DNA of 64,000 bases from Pseudovirgaria hyperparasitica (lineage: Eukaryota > Ascomycota > Dothideomycetes > Acrospermales > Acrospermaceae), in assembly GCF_010093815.1 (NCBI RefSeq), contig NW_022985573.1, forward strand, positions 120,488 to 184,487, given 5' to 3'. Position numbers and translations under genes: made by a program. Below the pieces are notes generated by a model. It saw only the letters and a list, made by a program, of their open reading frames with translations, did no database searches and was not told the origin of the DNA. This document shows, piece by piece, positions 1 to 11,144 of this stretch. The first letter of the stretch is position 1, and every line of letters starts with the position of its first letter.

Positions 1-811
1 CGCTCTTCTAGACTAGTAGAGCCTTTAAGAACTCGTAAAAAATATACGGTCGTGGACTTAAGATAAGTAGAAAGAGGCACTCCGTGCCTACTAGACCTTC
101 TAGTAGAATAGGTACCTAGAGTAGATTCGAGGGCCATAGAAGGAACTAAGTAAATAGATATATAAAGGGCTAATAAAAGCCTAAGCATCTATACTTATCT
201 AAGCCCGAACGGGCGCTATAGGACTCCTATACTATATCTATAAGAGAGGCGTTCCTAATATCTCCCTATAATATAAGGCGTACGGCCGGAGAGGTATAAT
301 ATACCACTATCTAGCTATATACCCTAACCTCTATATATAACGGTAATGGCTTATCCACGTTACGAAGACTTTAGATATTATATAATAGCTTAATAAGTAC
401 CCTAAGGATGTCTCCCGATAGATACTTATATATCTACTACTCCTCTAGTACTAGTAGACCCGGAAATATATACCGGAAGAGACCCGGTATATACTAGTAG
501 TAACCCGATATATACCGGAAGAACCCCGGGAGAACCCCGATTATTAGTTAAGGGCAGCCCTTAACTAATAACCTCCGCACCTATACGTGCTACCTAAGGG
601 TAAAATAACGGTAATATAGGTTATAGGCTAATAGGTGTACCCTATAGCTATATACTTAAGACGAAATAGAGGTTTAACGAGATGTAGTTATAGATATAAG
701 GAAGTTTTTCCCTATGGGGTTTCTTCTTATATAGTGGCTTAGACTAGAGAAGGTATAGGCCTATAGAGTACTACTCTACCTAGTTATATAATATTATTAT
801 TATTATTATTA
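1..811 (+). mobile_element. LINE-A, 3' end fragment (Tad1-like non-LTR retrotransposon)
   Basis: This is the last ~0.8 kb of a LINE read on the plus strand. It aligns with the 3' ends at 35646-36466 and 50325-51127, differing mainly by C/T and G/A changes as RIP would leave. It starts in the end of the RT reading frame, runs through a 3' UTR with short CCGG-containing direct repeats (about 460-540), and ends in an ATT trinucleotide run at about 790-811, the usual tail type of these elements. No open frame survives. The left part lies outside the window, so its full length is unknown. Confidence 0.9.
541..571. repeat. 31-nt LINE palindrome (one of 14 copies)
   Basis: A near-perfect inverted repeat with arms TTATTAGTTAAGGG and its complement around a 1-3 nt centre. 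Copies start near 541, 16291, 19484, 26837, 27385, 32173, 36195, 39501, 44311, 46223, 50856, 53386, 56005 and 59745. Each LINE copy that reaches its end carries one about 230 bp from the 5' end and/or one about 270 bp from the 3' end, in both subfamilies. The arms hold no CpA or TpG, so RIP would leave them nearly untouched, which may partly explain the conservation. Confidence 0.9.
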
Positions 812-2460
812 ATATATAACTAGGAGAAAAGGTATATAGAATTTAGTTACTTACTAAAGAGGATATTAGTAAGTTTAACCTTTTTTATAGAACCGTCTAA
901 GAGAATATAATCTAGGAAAACTATTCTAATACTATTAATAGGAATCTTCTAATAATTTATAATTAATATATTACTAGAGGTGCGTGGTTCTAGTAAGGTA
1001 AAGTTATCTATATAACCCGATATATATCGTAATACACCTAAATCGAAGATCTAGTTATATACGTCTACGGTTACATTAGAATTCGTAAGAAGTCTAATAG
1101 CTTTAATACTTAGATCCGAAAATATTACTAAAATAAGAGGCTAACTTACTACTCGAGATCGCTTACTATTTATATTAGCTTTAGTTACGAAGAAACTAAC
1201 GACGTTATTATTAGAGTTAGATTCGGAATCTAAAATTTCGATAACTTTAGCCTTATTAGCTTTTTATCGCTTGCTTAAGAAGTCCTTTTTAGAAGACTTC
1301 TTATCTAACTTATTTTTAGACTTATTATTATTCTTAGAAGCCTTAAGCTTACGGTAGTTCTAATACTTATAGCCTTTAGAAGAGAAGCCGCGTTTCTTAT
1401 ACTAGGTGCATTTAATATTAGAGATAGAAGCGGAGGTAGAGAAGGAGTTAGACTTCTTTAACTTAGAAGGCTAACTAGACTTACCCTTATAGCTTACCTT
1501 ATAGCTAGTAGTATCGGATTTAATACTATATTTCTTAGCTAGATTAAGTATCTTTAGCTCGATGTCTTAAAATTATAATATATCTTAAGTTAATAAATTA
1601 TTAATAATATAGTCTATAGTATTAGGTAATAAGATAAGAAAGAATAAACCCTTAACCTCTTTAGACTTAAAAATTAGACGTATTACTTTTATGACTATAT
1701 AAGATAAAGTAGCGTATCTTTTTACTATTTGTATCTAGGTATAATAGAAATTATTAATATATTTATAGATATCTTCTCTGTCTTTATAGCGGAGGTTAGC
1801 GAGTAATCTAAATAGATATATTAAAGAATTACCTATATCACGGTCGAAACGTAATAATAGATAACTCTATATAGCTACTACTATATTATAGAAAGTAAGA
1901 TCTATAATAAGATCTTAATATATTAACGAGAGTAATATAATTATTATCTTATTATTCTTTATATTTTAATCTATTATATCTATATATAAATCCGTGACTC
2001 TAGTACTAAAGGGTCTAATAACCCTACTAGAGACTATTATCTATAATTATATATATTTAAATATAATTATCTAAGCTAATCTCTACTCGGGGAAATTCTC
2101 TCCTCTTAAAGATAGCTTAGATAGAGAGAAAGGGTCGAGTTTGAAATTAATAGACATGGTTATTAACAAGTTTCTCGGGTTCCTTCTCTTTCTTTATATA
2201 GGACTTATTCTAACTCTTTCTATTTATTACGTATTCGTAAGAAAGATAGTAAAGGTAAAAGAGATAGGAGGACGGTATAGAGGACGATATAGAGGCCGGG
2301 AGTTAATAAGGTAGTAGAATTAAAGTAAAACTTTAATAAGATTAATAAGACAACTAAGTTTTAGAGAAGGGACTTGCTTTTATTAAAATATAATAGTTTT
2401 TATTAATAAAGAGGTGTTTTAAGGCTTTTATAGTAAAGCGCCGGGCTTATAACCTATTAT
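812..2460 (-). pseudogene. Copia-type Gag-protease region, RIP-degraded
   Basis: Read on the minus strand, this stretch follows directly from the LTR at 2461-2616 and so is the 5' internal part of an LTR retrotransposon. Around 1353-1413 it encodes a degraded CCHC zinc knuckle, with several Cys and His codons turned into Tyr as C-to-T or G-to-A change would give, followed by a Lys/Ser-rich linker. Around 985-1062 it encodes a stretch resembling the Copia protease start (Trp-Ile-x-Asp-x-Gly, then Arg-x-Ile-Ser-Gly). That Gag to protease order, with no RT seen, fits Ty1/Copia. Stops are frequent and it cannot be expressed. It is cut on its 3' side by the LINE end at 811. Confidence 0.75.
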
Positions 2461-2616
2461 TAGTAGAAAGTAGACGTGATTAAGGTTATTAAATATATTC
2501 TATAATTATGTGTAGAGAACTAAGTTCTAGGAGACAGAGTCGAAGCTATTTAACCGTTTAGACACTAGTCCCGTTTAGGAAGCAGTGTCTCTCACTCAAA
2601 GTACCTTCCGACAACA
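2461..2616 (-). repeat. 5' LTR of the minus-strand Copia element
   Basis: About 156 bp. On the minus strand it starts TGTTGTCGG at 2616, and it aligns without gaps to 15172-15327. Just inside it, at about 2440-2460, the minus strand reads TAGGTTATAAGCCC, a plausible primer-binding site altered by RIP. Its CpA and TpG content at the right edge (2570-2616) is higher than in the rest of the element. Confidence 0.8.
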
Positions 2617-3163
2617 ACGGACATTAGTTGGCGACCTATAGCTGCCCGCGCATTACGAACACATTTCCGTCCATAAATAATATCTTCATCCTCAACCATA
2701 TAGCATAACGTGTACACACAGCGAGCACTGCTCTACCTAAGTCTTTATAATTAATTGGGCATTCCATGAGCGAAGAACCGGTCGTCGCCGCATCGCATCT
2801 CTCGTAGCTTAGGCCCCCCTCCAGAATCAAGAGACAAGTCTATGCTGAGAAGCAGTCCACCAACGACCCAGCGACGTCGTAATATATCCCAAACTCAGCT
2901 ACGAGCGATTGTCATGCTTAAATAGACAAAGACACCTAAGGATATTGTAATGGATCTCACTTGCAAGACGATAAAGATAACTGGATGCTTTCTGCGCAGA
3001 AAGATAACGAATCCGCAAGTGAGCACATTTCATTTCGAGATTCAAGCTGTCTCCTTATTTTCGCAAATATTGGCCCCAAATTTAACACCATCCTGGTATT
3101 CCCAACATGTTCTGAGAGCGTCTCGATCATGTCGAAATCGGAACGGTTAGTCAAGTATGGCTC
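2617..3163. other. 3' flank of the minus-strand gene; no gene recognised
   Basis: Base composition changes here from RIP-type to ordinary. Short frames exist on both strands, for example a 64-codon minus frame at 2636-2830, but none has recognisable domain content or support from splicing. Part of it probably serves as the 3' UTR of the gene ending at 3164. Confidence 0.5.
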
Positions 3164-4792
3164 TCACTTCTTTCGCGGAGTGCTTGCCCTCCATCCAATC
3201 ATCTTCTTTACAAGGCCCGACATCAGTCCGTTTTCAGACTCATCAACTCGCGAAGAATTGTCTGCGTCGAAGACTTCTGACCCGTCTCGGTCGTCGAGGT
3301 CCCCTTCATCTCCCTCGTCTCCCTCGTCTCCATCGCTGTACTTAGAGTCACCTATATCTTCCTCCTCGTTGTTTTCCTCCTCGTCATCCACCCGTCCCTC
3401 TAGATCTTCTTCCTCTATGGACGATGCCGAGTCTTCGTTATTAAAATCGTCGACCTGGGATCTCATCTTTGACAGTGCGAAGTGAAGCAACCGGTTGGCA
3501 AAATCATTTAAACCGGATACCTTGCAGAGCTGTGCAAGACCTGCTTGTGTGAAGTGGTCCTGGGCTTGTGGCCACCACTTTGTTCCGGAAAACGGGACCT
3601 CTCTCCAGAATCTATGGCTTATTAGTATGAAGATATCATGGAATTTCATAGTGGTACGTGCTTCTTCAAGCTCAACTCGTCCTGGTGTCGGTTCAAATCG
3701 GCCTGTGCAAATATAAACAAGCAACCAGGACCCCAGATTGAAACGAAGTGGCCCATACGCTTTCCAAAAGCTACGCTTTCATCAATCTTCTCCAGCGTCC
3801 TGAGCCGAAACCGAGGATCGTTCGGCCACAGCGACTCCAGGAAGTCAGCAATGGCATCTCGGGTAGCCTTTATCGGCTTCCTTGCGGCGGCACCCTGGCG
3901 AGAATTCGACACCGGGAAGAGCTTAAGAAACTCGTGGTATACCAGCCAGCAATAGTAGATACATGCTCGGACATGGACTGTCTGGTCTGTCAAGGAGTCG
4001 AGGAAGAAGATGATTTCGCCAATGTTCGGGCCTACCGACAGCTTTCGAGTTCCTAAATCAAAAAATCGCTCGGGGGAGCCATTACACTTCCGCAGCAAGT
4101 TCTCAAGGGCGTCATTTACTCCAGTCTCTCGCTTTAGTATGGTCCATGGATCATAAGCTGGACGTACAATCGGTGTAAATACCAATGAATTGCGTGACAC
4201 ACCAGAAGGTGAGCGGCCAGCAGAGTCTTCTACTTGCTTTGGCACCCTGCGTGGAGCCGTTGTGTTCTTTGCCATGGAGAATCTTTGGTAAAGGAATTTC
4301 AAGTTCTTCTGGACCACAGCCGGAAGAATGATGTCAGATTCGAAGATCATCCTAACGGCCTGATTGTTGTCAGCCGACCCTCCTATTACGCTGTTCGTAG
4401 AGTTGTCTGTAGAACACTCGTACCTCGTTGTCTGAGAGTAGCCGAATGAACGTCTCAGTGAATGAAGGAGCGTCATACGCGCCACTGTTTGGTTCATGGG
4501 CGTCACTCTCTGGTATGACGTCTTCGCACTCATCGTCGGATGGGCTTACACTTGGAGTTGGCTGTAGAGCAGCAGGTTCCTGCGTTGAAGGCTTTGGCGT
4601 TTGAGCTCGCTTTGGCGGTCGCCCACGCCTCGCTGGTGGAATAGGCTCTTGAGGTACTTGTGACTTTTCTGGCTCTACGGGCTGTGGTAGGGGAACCCTT
4701 GCTGGCTGCGAGGTACCATTAGCGTTAGCACTATTGTCGACACTTCGCTTGTTAATGCGCGTTAACCTAGAATTACCAGCCCGTGGAGGCAT
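3164..4792 (-). CDS. Unknown protein with an AT-hook-like motif and acidic tail, spliced; possible frameshift
   Basis: Not recognised. The chosen ATG at 4792 has a good fungal context (CAAAATGCC); an upstream in-frame ATG at 4915 would add 41 hydrophobic, unlikely residues. Exon 1 is 4792-4424. A 64-bp intron (4423-4360) has donor GTACGAG, branch CTGAC and acceptor AATCAG, and keeps frame. Residues 55-62 read RRGRPPKR, an AT-hook-like DNA minor-groove motif in a Pro-rich N terminus. The middle (about 124-330) is a mixed helical region with many aromatics. The last ~100 residues are very acidic with Gly-Asp-Glu runs, ending in a basic tail. Between about 3740 and 3650 the frame must shift to reach the C-terminal exon. 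Either a second intron lies there (for example 65 bp with donor GTTGAG and acceptor CATAG) or one base is missing. Total about 500-520 residues. A nuclear, DNA-binding role is inference only. Confidence 0.65.
4360..4423 (-). other. Intron 1 of the 3164-4792 gene
   Basis: 64 bp on the minus strand, with GT donor, CTGAC branch point 11-15 nt from the AG. It removes the stop that would end the first exon's frame, and joins GAG to GCC in phase 0. Confidence 0.8.
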
Positions 4793-5476
4793 TTTGACCG
4801 TCCACACAAATGGAGGTAGAAAATTCTGCGCAGAAATGGTGTCAAAGGGAGAGAATCTCATTAGGAAAGCGAACGAAAGATAGAAACCGCGCCAAATTTT
4901 AAGCAAACAATCCATGTGGCATGGGCCAATGATCTACGTTACACAGTTGAAGTAATAATATATATTAAATCCGCCTAAGGAACTAGCAAGCTTACCGGGA
5001 GTACACATGCTCTAAAAAGTTTCAAGAGTTAAGAGGGTTTCTGTAGCGAAGTCTAACATAGAATAACTAATAATATCTTCTATTATTAAGCCGACGAAGG
5101 GCCTCTTGGCCGTATTAAAGCCCTAGTACTATATATGACAAGGAGGCCAATAACGTGGATTCAGGCGTTAGTCTTAGCTAGATGCAACAGCCATCACATC
5201 GAACTTCATGACCTCTTCATCCTACGAGCTCTACCTTACGCATTTAATAATGCTTTTATAGTAGAGGTCATTGGCTTCTGCCGTTAATTACTATCGTTGC
5301 GCCCCCATTGACTAGACTCTTCTCTCTTACTAGAACTTAAGTATATACATGTATACATATTCTAAGCGTACTTGAATTCGCAAAGGGTTTAATCGAAAGG
5401 ACTATAATTGGTAAATCTCGGTTACTCTAGGCTCTGATTATAACAAGGAAAATAATTTGTAACTTCTTGAAGTTTA
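4793..5476. other. Promoter side of the minus-strand gene, then RIP-like AT-rich spacer
   Basis: 4793-4920 is probably the 5' UTR and promoter of the gene starting at 4792. From about 4940 the sequence turns AT-rich with many TAA and TAG, like the repeats, but no similarity to the window's LINE, Gypsy or Copia families is visible. No gene seen. Confidence 0.5.
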
Positions 5477-5602
5477 CTATTACTGAAACTCGGAGACTCC
5501 GGGCTACGATTTTTGGAATAGAGTACGGTATAATGCTAGCTATTATCGAAACTCGGAGACTCCGGGCCACGATATTAGACTATAACATAGTATAATACTT
5601 AG
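5477..5602. repeat. 63-bp tandem duplication containing a CGGAGACTCCG palindrome
   Basis: Two units, 5477-5539 and 5540-5602, agree along most of their length. The best kept part is GAAACTCGGAGACTCCGGGC, with CGGAG-A-CTCCG as a short hairpin core. The differences are mostly C/T and G/A. It lies in the RIP-like spacer and has no coding potential that I can see. Confidence 0.75.
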
Positions 5603-7138
5603 ATACTAGACTATTAGACCTAGAGAGAGTAAAATAGAAATCCCTAGATTTCTTAAGATATACTTTTAGATATATATTATTGAACTCCGGAGTATAATAG
5701 ATAGTAATATAGAATAGTAGTTACTACTTAATATAATCGATGGCGTTAAACCGCTAGACTTATATAATCTGTTAGCGGTATTATTGGGACTTAACTAAGG
5801 TTAGGAGCTAGTAAACTTATATCTAAACGGGACTATCATAAAACTAAGAAGCTACTATGTCTAGCTCCAAGTACGATTAACATAATATTAGCGCTATCAA
5901 GACCTTAGAACAAACCACTCATTGCTAAGATTATTGCTAGAATGCTTTGGCTCAAAGATATCTTCTCACAGCGGTGGCGATACTCAGTCCCACAGCATCG
6001 ATAAAAACGATTTTTGGCATATAATTATGAATCTTACAGATAAAAACTACCCTGTATAACGGTTCTTCTTTGCTTTTCCATCGAATACCATAATACCATG
6101 CGTGCCACCGAACAGCAGAATAACATGCGAGTGATACATGCGATGAGTAACCCGTTTATTGCAATGCCCATAAAGTATGCTAAAAGGTCGAACTGTGCGA
6201 AGATGTCTAGCCACTCTTGATTTTGGAACGCGTTGCGACTCTGTTCGCGTTAAACATACGATCGCGAACAGACACTATTATCGGTAGATAAGGTCTTCCG
6301 TGATGCTGGTTAAAGACCAACTATTTTTTCGAAATTTCCCGAGAACTAATCACCGTTCATGCTGTTTCCCTTTCCGTTACACGGGTAAAACTCCATCCAT
6401 AGGAGATGAGGACTTCCCTAGATTGGTATGTACTTCAAAACGCAAAACTAGCATAGATTTGTGCTACCGCCTCTGATACCTAGTAGTGCAGTCGACACTG
6501 CTAAGTGATGTAGTGCTCTCTATGCTGTTAGGAAGGTGATTAGTGATTATCTCTAATGTGCCACAATCAATGAACAGCACTCCCACGCTTAGCTTTCGTC
6601 ATAGTCCTTGCTTCTGGTCCCGAATCTAGAAATCCACTAGTCCAAGTGCGTATGTAAGCAAACAAGTTTTCGCGAAGGGTCCATATCAATCATGCTGTAT
6701 TCAAGCCCTCGTGGATCTCGGCATGTGTTAGTATAAGTAATATCAAGCAACCTACCAATTGTGCGTGAGATAGGCACCAAGGTTTGAAAAATATCTAAGT
6801 ACATATACAAAAGAAGCGACGAGAGTCCGTATGGGCTTTTGGACGTCAAATGTAGATAAAGAAGAGTACCTAGAATATTACTATGATCTAGTCATCAACC
6901 TCTATATAGAATAAGACTTGGATAGAAACGAAGTGGTGAGGTAATGCTTCTGTTATAGATAGCCATGCTCATACCCTAGTCTAGCGAATACGACTTTGGC
7001 CGCAGCCATGGGGCCACCAGTCATAAGAGCAAGAAGGTGTGCGACTCCAGACACAAAGGAATTGTATAAGAGAAGCCGTGGATAGTAGAAACTATGTTAC
7101 CAACCTGGCATTCGTGCCAAGCGGTTCATGTCCATTGA
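5603..7138. other. Spacer without a supported gene
   Basis: To about 5940 it is RIP-like. A 7-bp inverted repeat around 5751-5780 (CCGCTA and TAGCGG) stands out. From 5940 composition is ordinary. A minus frame of about 70 codons at 6037-6252 encodes a hydrophobic, membrane-like stretch, and another 70-codon minus frame lies at 6637-6849. Neither has splice or domain support, so I do not call genes. They could be fragments of a decayed gene. Confidence 0.4.
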
Positions 7139-7501
7139 ACATCAAAAAGAGTAAGCCGAGCCAAATTGATTTACAGATTCTTCGACTTCGACACTTTCAA
7201 ATCGACCTCCAAAATCGAAGACGATCAGGCGGCGCACTTGAACTTCGTGTGCACAGTCCACAGTGTCGATGAATTTCAAAGGGACAGAAATAATATTATC
7301 AGTAAGGAGTAGATGAAGCGCGTTAGGGAGGAAGCCGAGAGAGGGCAGTGGAGAAAAAGATCAGGCTGGAGGCAGCTCCTTGAAACTTTGAATGAACGAT
7401 CAGAGGATGATGACCCATTGGAGTCGCTGCCTTGGAAAATAGCCAGGCTTCGGCACCAGCGGGTTACGAGTGATCCTTCGAATTGGGGCCTGTCCTATTA
7501 A
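7139..7501 (+). pseudogene. Broken coding frame, unknown family
   Basis: One continuous frame of about 120 codons interrupted only by a TAG at 7310-7312, which could be a mutated CAG. It ends at the TAA 7499-7501. The encoded stretch is charged (many Arg, Glu, Asp, Trp) with no hydrophobic segment. Upstream, another frame (7027-7160) looks protein-like too, and a GTAAGC at about 7151 could be an old donor, but the only close acceptor would give a 26-bp intron. Probably the 3' end of a decayed gene. Family not recognised. Confidence 0.4.
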
Positions 7502-9047
7502 AGACCGCTCAAGAAGGATAGAGCGCTAGATGAAGGCGTCCCGAACGTCTCGCTCATCATAACATTAAAATCACTCGTTTTTGAATAGCTAGCAAAGTAC
7601 GCCGAATATAGGCAGAATTGTGTACCGATACGGTGTGGAAAAAAAGGAGCTAAAAATGCAAGAACTACAAAAGGTAATGAAGACGATAAATATCATAAGC
7701 TCTGTAGTCGATTAAGTAATTTTAATAATAGCATAGAAGCCGGATCGGTTGTTTACGAGGGCTTCCTTTAGTCAAACCAGACGACCTAGGAAAAGCCTTC
7801 TAGGCGTCCATCGCTCTATTCTCGCCTAAGGCTTCGGGAGCAAGACATTCGCTAAGTAAGTATCGGCAGAGTTGATTTCGGATTTATTGATAATTTTTAT
7901 GACCACGTGTTGCTTCTCCTGTGAATTAAAAAGTGATTCGTGCGGCAAATACGATCATGTTTGGCATAGATGGATGTGAACTTGGAGCAGGGCATCTGAA
8001 AACCCTGGGAGAGTCTGTGACACTTAGGATTCCACAAGCATGGTTGACATGCGCAATCGACACTCAAGTTTGGGGATGTGTGTTCGCCAACGCTGTGAAA
8101 CTTTGATTTCAGTGCACTGGGTGAATGAAAGTGCCGGATAGGTGGATAGTTACAAACCATGATCTCTCTTCCCATGAATGTAAGCAGTAACAAGCCCTAG
8201 CCCGAACATTATTTACTAAGCAAATCGGTAAGCTAAATAGCATTGTTCTTCTCCACTTCACCGGGTCGGTGCAGGGGCTGACATTGACCTATAGTTTAGC
8301 CCGACTGTGTTAAAAGCTACGTAGCTATAGCGCAGCATAAGCCAATACTAACAGGTTTTTTCCCTTCCAAGCCTTGCATACATATGGTGCATTATCTAAT
8401 TTAGGGCTTTGTACACTGGTGTAAGCGTACTTGTCCTTTCAATCATCTCGTCTTTAGATGAAAGACTGCGTTTACAGACAATAGAATGGCTGTATGGATA
8501 CGAGAACCTTATTTGTAAAGACGGACCTCCCCCTAGTCCATAGAGAATGACCTAACAAATGATTCTAAAGTTGCTAGCTGCGCGTTCCTAGTACTAGTAT
8601 TACATCATAGGGGTATAGATAGATAAGAGTATTCATTAATGTATTTACAAGCTAGCTAAGCCTAGTAAAGTTTGCGTAGAACACATCCTTAATTAACTAG
8701 ACACTGGTCTTCTGTACACTCCAGGCCACAAGGTTGTGCTAGCTGTATACATATCTCTGATGAGGTATCATCTTAGCCCATCTTTGTTCGCATAGTAAGC
8801 GTCTATGCTATCCTACACAATGAATAGGCCAAATCCACGTTAGACCTACCATCTTTTAGCCACTGTTGTGACTGCTCCAAGATTGTCATTTGGATGTTAC
8901 AAACAAGCAACTTACACCGCCTACTCTCCTGTGTCGGGAGAAAAACATCATGTTTTGCTAATACTGTTTGTGCCGGGCGCTACGAAGCCTTTTGTCTTGA
9001 GGCACGGCACTCATGGCTTTCTCAGGGCATGCAGTATGGTTGGTACG
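7502..9047. other. Long intergenic stretch without a recognised gene
   Basis: Ordinary composition with some RIP-like patches (about 7560-7740 and 8570-8700). A 98-codon minus frame at 7897-8193 has seven Cys but no signal peptide, no good start context and no splice support. The 62-codon plus frame at 8868-9056 starts on GTG and runs into a TATA box, so it is probably not coding. Nothing else seen. Confidence 0.4.
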
Positions 9048-9056
9048 TATAAATAG
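9048..9056 (+). promoter_or_regulatory. TATA box of the 9196 gene
   Basis: TATAAATAG, 148 bp before the chosen ATG. With a start site ~30-60 bp downstream it would give a 5' leader of about 90-120 nt that carries the 11-bp repeats at 9075-9118. Confidence 0.55.
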
Positions 9057-9074
9057 AGCACATTCGGCAGCAAA

Positions 9075-9118
9075 TGCTCAGATTCTGCTCAGGTTCTGCT
9101 CAGATTCTGCTCAGACTC
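9075..9118 (+). repeat. Four 11-bp tandem repeats in the 5' leader
   Basis: Four units of TGCTCAGATTC with one or two changes each (9075-9085, 9086-9096, 9097-9107, 9108-9118). Further TGCTC and GCTCAGATC echoes follow to 9141. They lie between the TATA box and the ATG, so they are either in the leader or at the core promoter. Confidence 0.85.
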
Positions 9119-9195
9119 ACCTGCTCCATCGCTCAGATCCTGCAGCTTCCTCAAATTTGTAAGTGTCAGAGTATTCTGCTGTGACTAGTAACGGA

Positions 9196-10199
9196 ATGCC
9201 TGTACCTGGCTATTTCCCACGAACTCCCTCACCATCACCGGCAAGCGGAAGTCGCTCGTATCGCCTTTTCCGTACGCTTGTGCCCGCGCCAGAAGAAGCA
9301 ATGATGAATATCGCGAGTCCATCCGAGAGCAGCTCAAGCTCGCCGACCCCGGAGCAGCACGACTTTGTTGACTCCGTCTCTGAGTTGCACCTGTCAGCAC
9401 TGCACGTCGACGAAGACAACAGAAGGTCGACCCGCCAGGCATCCCTTGGACCCAGCGACAGCGCTTCGTATGTGACGGCACGAGACTTCAACACAGTTTA
9501 TGCACCACCAGAAGATCAAGATGGCGAGAAGCATGGTCTCAACGCTTCCGGCATAGAGTCGATGACTTTGCCGGGAGGTATCACTGTCAATGTGACATAC
9601 GGCAGGCATGCAGCTTCACTCAAGGTATGTTTGACGGAACCTGGTGCGCATTGTTAGAATATTCTACTAAATTCACCTCATAGCATTCTCGTGTTTCCGA
9701 CAGCGACATGGACCACGTGCTTGGCGAAGAAAACGGAGATGACAATAGCTCTGGCGACGACATCAGCACTTCACGACCCTCTCCGAGCCCATACAAGCGT
9801 GCACGTCCGTCGAACAAAACCCAAGGCGGCACACGTACAGCGGCAGCAGGACGTGCATCTGGCGCCCGCCGTCGACTGCCCGACTCCAGCATCTCAACTC
9901 ACATGCGCGGTATGACAGCGGCGAATACATTGAGAATTGCACAAGAAGCCCAACGCCGCAGGATCATGCGCGAGGCAGAGGAGGCGCACCTAGGACAGCT
10001 TCGGGACAAGGCTATGGCGATTGAGCTGTTTGACACAAGTCTGAGGGCCGCGGTGGTGAGCTTGTATCGCAAGGCGGCAGCGGATTGCCCAGAGCTTGCG
10101 GGCCTCAGTAGGTTGTATCAGGAGCTTGTGCAGGGTCTGGGAGATGAAGGGTTAATGAGGGAGCTAAGTGCGGTCGGGGTGTGGAAGGCTAGGTTTTAG
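9196..10199 (+). CDS. Unknown Ser/Pro-rich protein with basic patches and a C-terminal helical region, two exons
   Basis: Exon 1 is 9196-9624 and exon 2 is 9684-10199, giving 314 residues. The 59-bp intron has donor GTATGT and acceptor CTCATAG and keeps phase 0; without it the frame stops at 9655. The ATG at 9196 is the first in frame after the TATA box. Residues 1-75 are Pro/Ser-rich, probably disordered. Residues 160-175 are acidic. Basic patches KRAR (about 181-184) and ARRR (about 204-207) look like nuclear localisation signals. From about 222 to the end the chain is predicted helical, beginning with a strongly charged Arg/Glu helix. There is no signal peptide or membrane segment. It is followed, same strand, by the 11145 gene. 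I do not recognise the family; a nuclear role is inference from composition. Confidence 0.75.
9625..9683 (+). other. Intron of the 9196-10199 gene
   Basis: 59 bp, donor GTATGT, possible branch TACTAAA at about 9665-9671, acceptor CATAG. Joins AAG to CAT in phase 0. Confidence 0.85.
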
Positions 10200-11144
10200 A
10201 TGGTCGGTGTTGATGTCGTCGTTGTCATCTAAGAGTAGTGGAATGGATCAGGTGACTGTAGCGAACTCAGCATGTCTACTTTGATGCAACTCTTCCATCC
10301 ATTCTATTCGTCGATGTCCTAATCCCTGGTACTAAGTTTCTCTCCTTCTTTTTCCCATTCGGGTCTCTTCCACATCATCCGTGGCCCTCTAAGATGTTAT
10401 TCCTGTAGGCTCCATGACTTACGGCCACCGCCATGCCATGTAAGGTGGTAAAGAGGGCTGAACAATCGCGCCGCCAGATCCAGATCCGGATCCAGGCCAG
10501 GGTTAGGGCCATGGTCAAACATCACACAGACCGCATGGATTCGTCGTTTGCCTAGAACCTGCTGCAACACGCCATCGATGCTGTGTGATTGCCGATGCTA
10601 TATTTATCGCGACAAGCTATGTTATCGTTGACCGTCTGAATCAGTGACATACGAATGACTTCCTGCTGAGTGGTCCGGAGGTGGGTCCGACAGCTCCACA
10701 CACGCAGCGGCCCGCAGGTCCTGGCAGCTTTTGATTAAAATGATGTATTTCTTCTTAGTCTCTCACAGATGAATTAGCGGCATGCGGATGCGTCCATCTT
10801 CCCGACAGTATATTGTGCCGTATGGAAGCCAAGTCACAAGCCTTGCGCAACATCATGCCGCCGTCCACGCTCGCTCGCTCGACGCGACGCAGGACCAGAT
10901 ACAAGACCATCGCAATCAAGTTTGGTTGCTATGCGTCTGCCGTCATCCGGCGTCCATGATGCAAGCCTTCTCTGTCTTCTCCTGTTTTTGTTGTTGTTGC
11001 CGCCGCTGTACTATATTTACCCCAAAGCGGCGCCCGTCTTCCATTCCGCAAGGCCAAACAAAAATCAAAGGAAGCTGCTGCGCTTTCCTCACGGCAGCAC
11101 ATATCCCACCTGTTTTCCCTTACTTTGTTCCCTTCGCGATAGCC
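10200..11144. other. Intergenic region between the two plus-strand genes
   Basis: It holds the 3' UTR of the upstream gene and the promoter of the downstream one. Frames at 10782-11234 and 10922-11188 run across the downstream start codon and first intron in other frames, so I leave them out. A TATATTTA at about 11013, some 130 bp before the ATG at 11145, may be a weak TATA element. Nothing else recognised. Confidence 0.5.

Noticed and set aside
2636-2830. 64-codon minus frame next to the Copia LTR
   Set aside because: Short, no domain, no start context or splice support; lies in the 3' flank of another gene.
7897-8193. 98-codon minus frame with seven Cys, possible small secreted protein
   Set aside because: The N terminus is not a signal peptide, and Cys spacing matches no family I know. 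Chance frame more likely.
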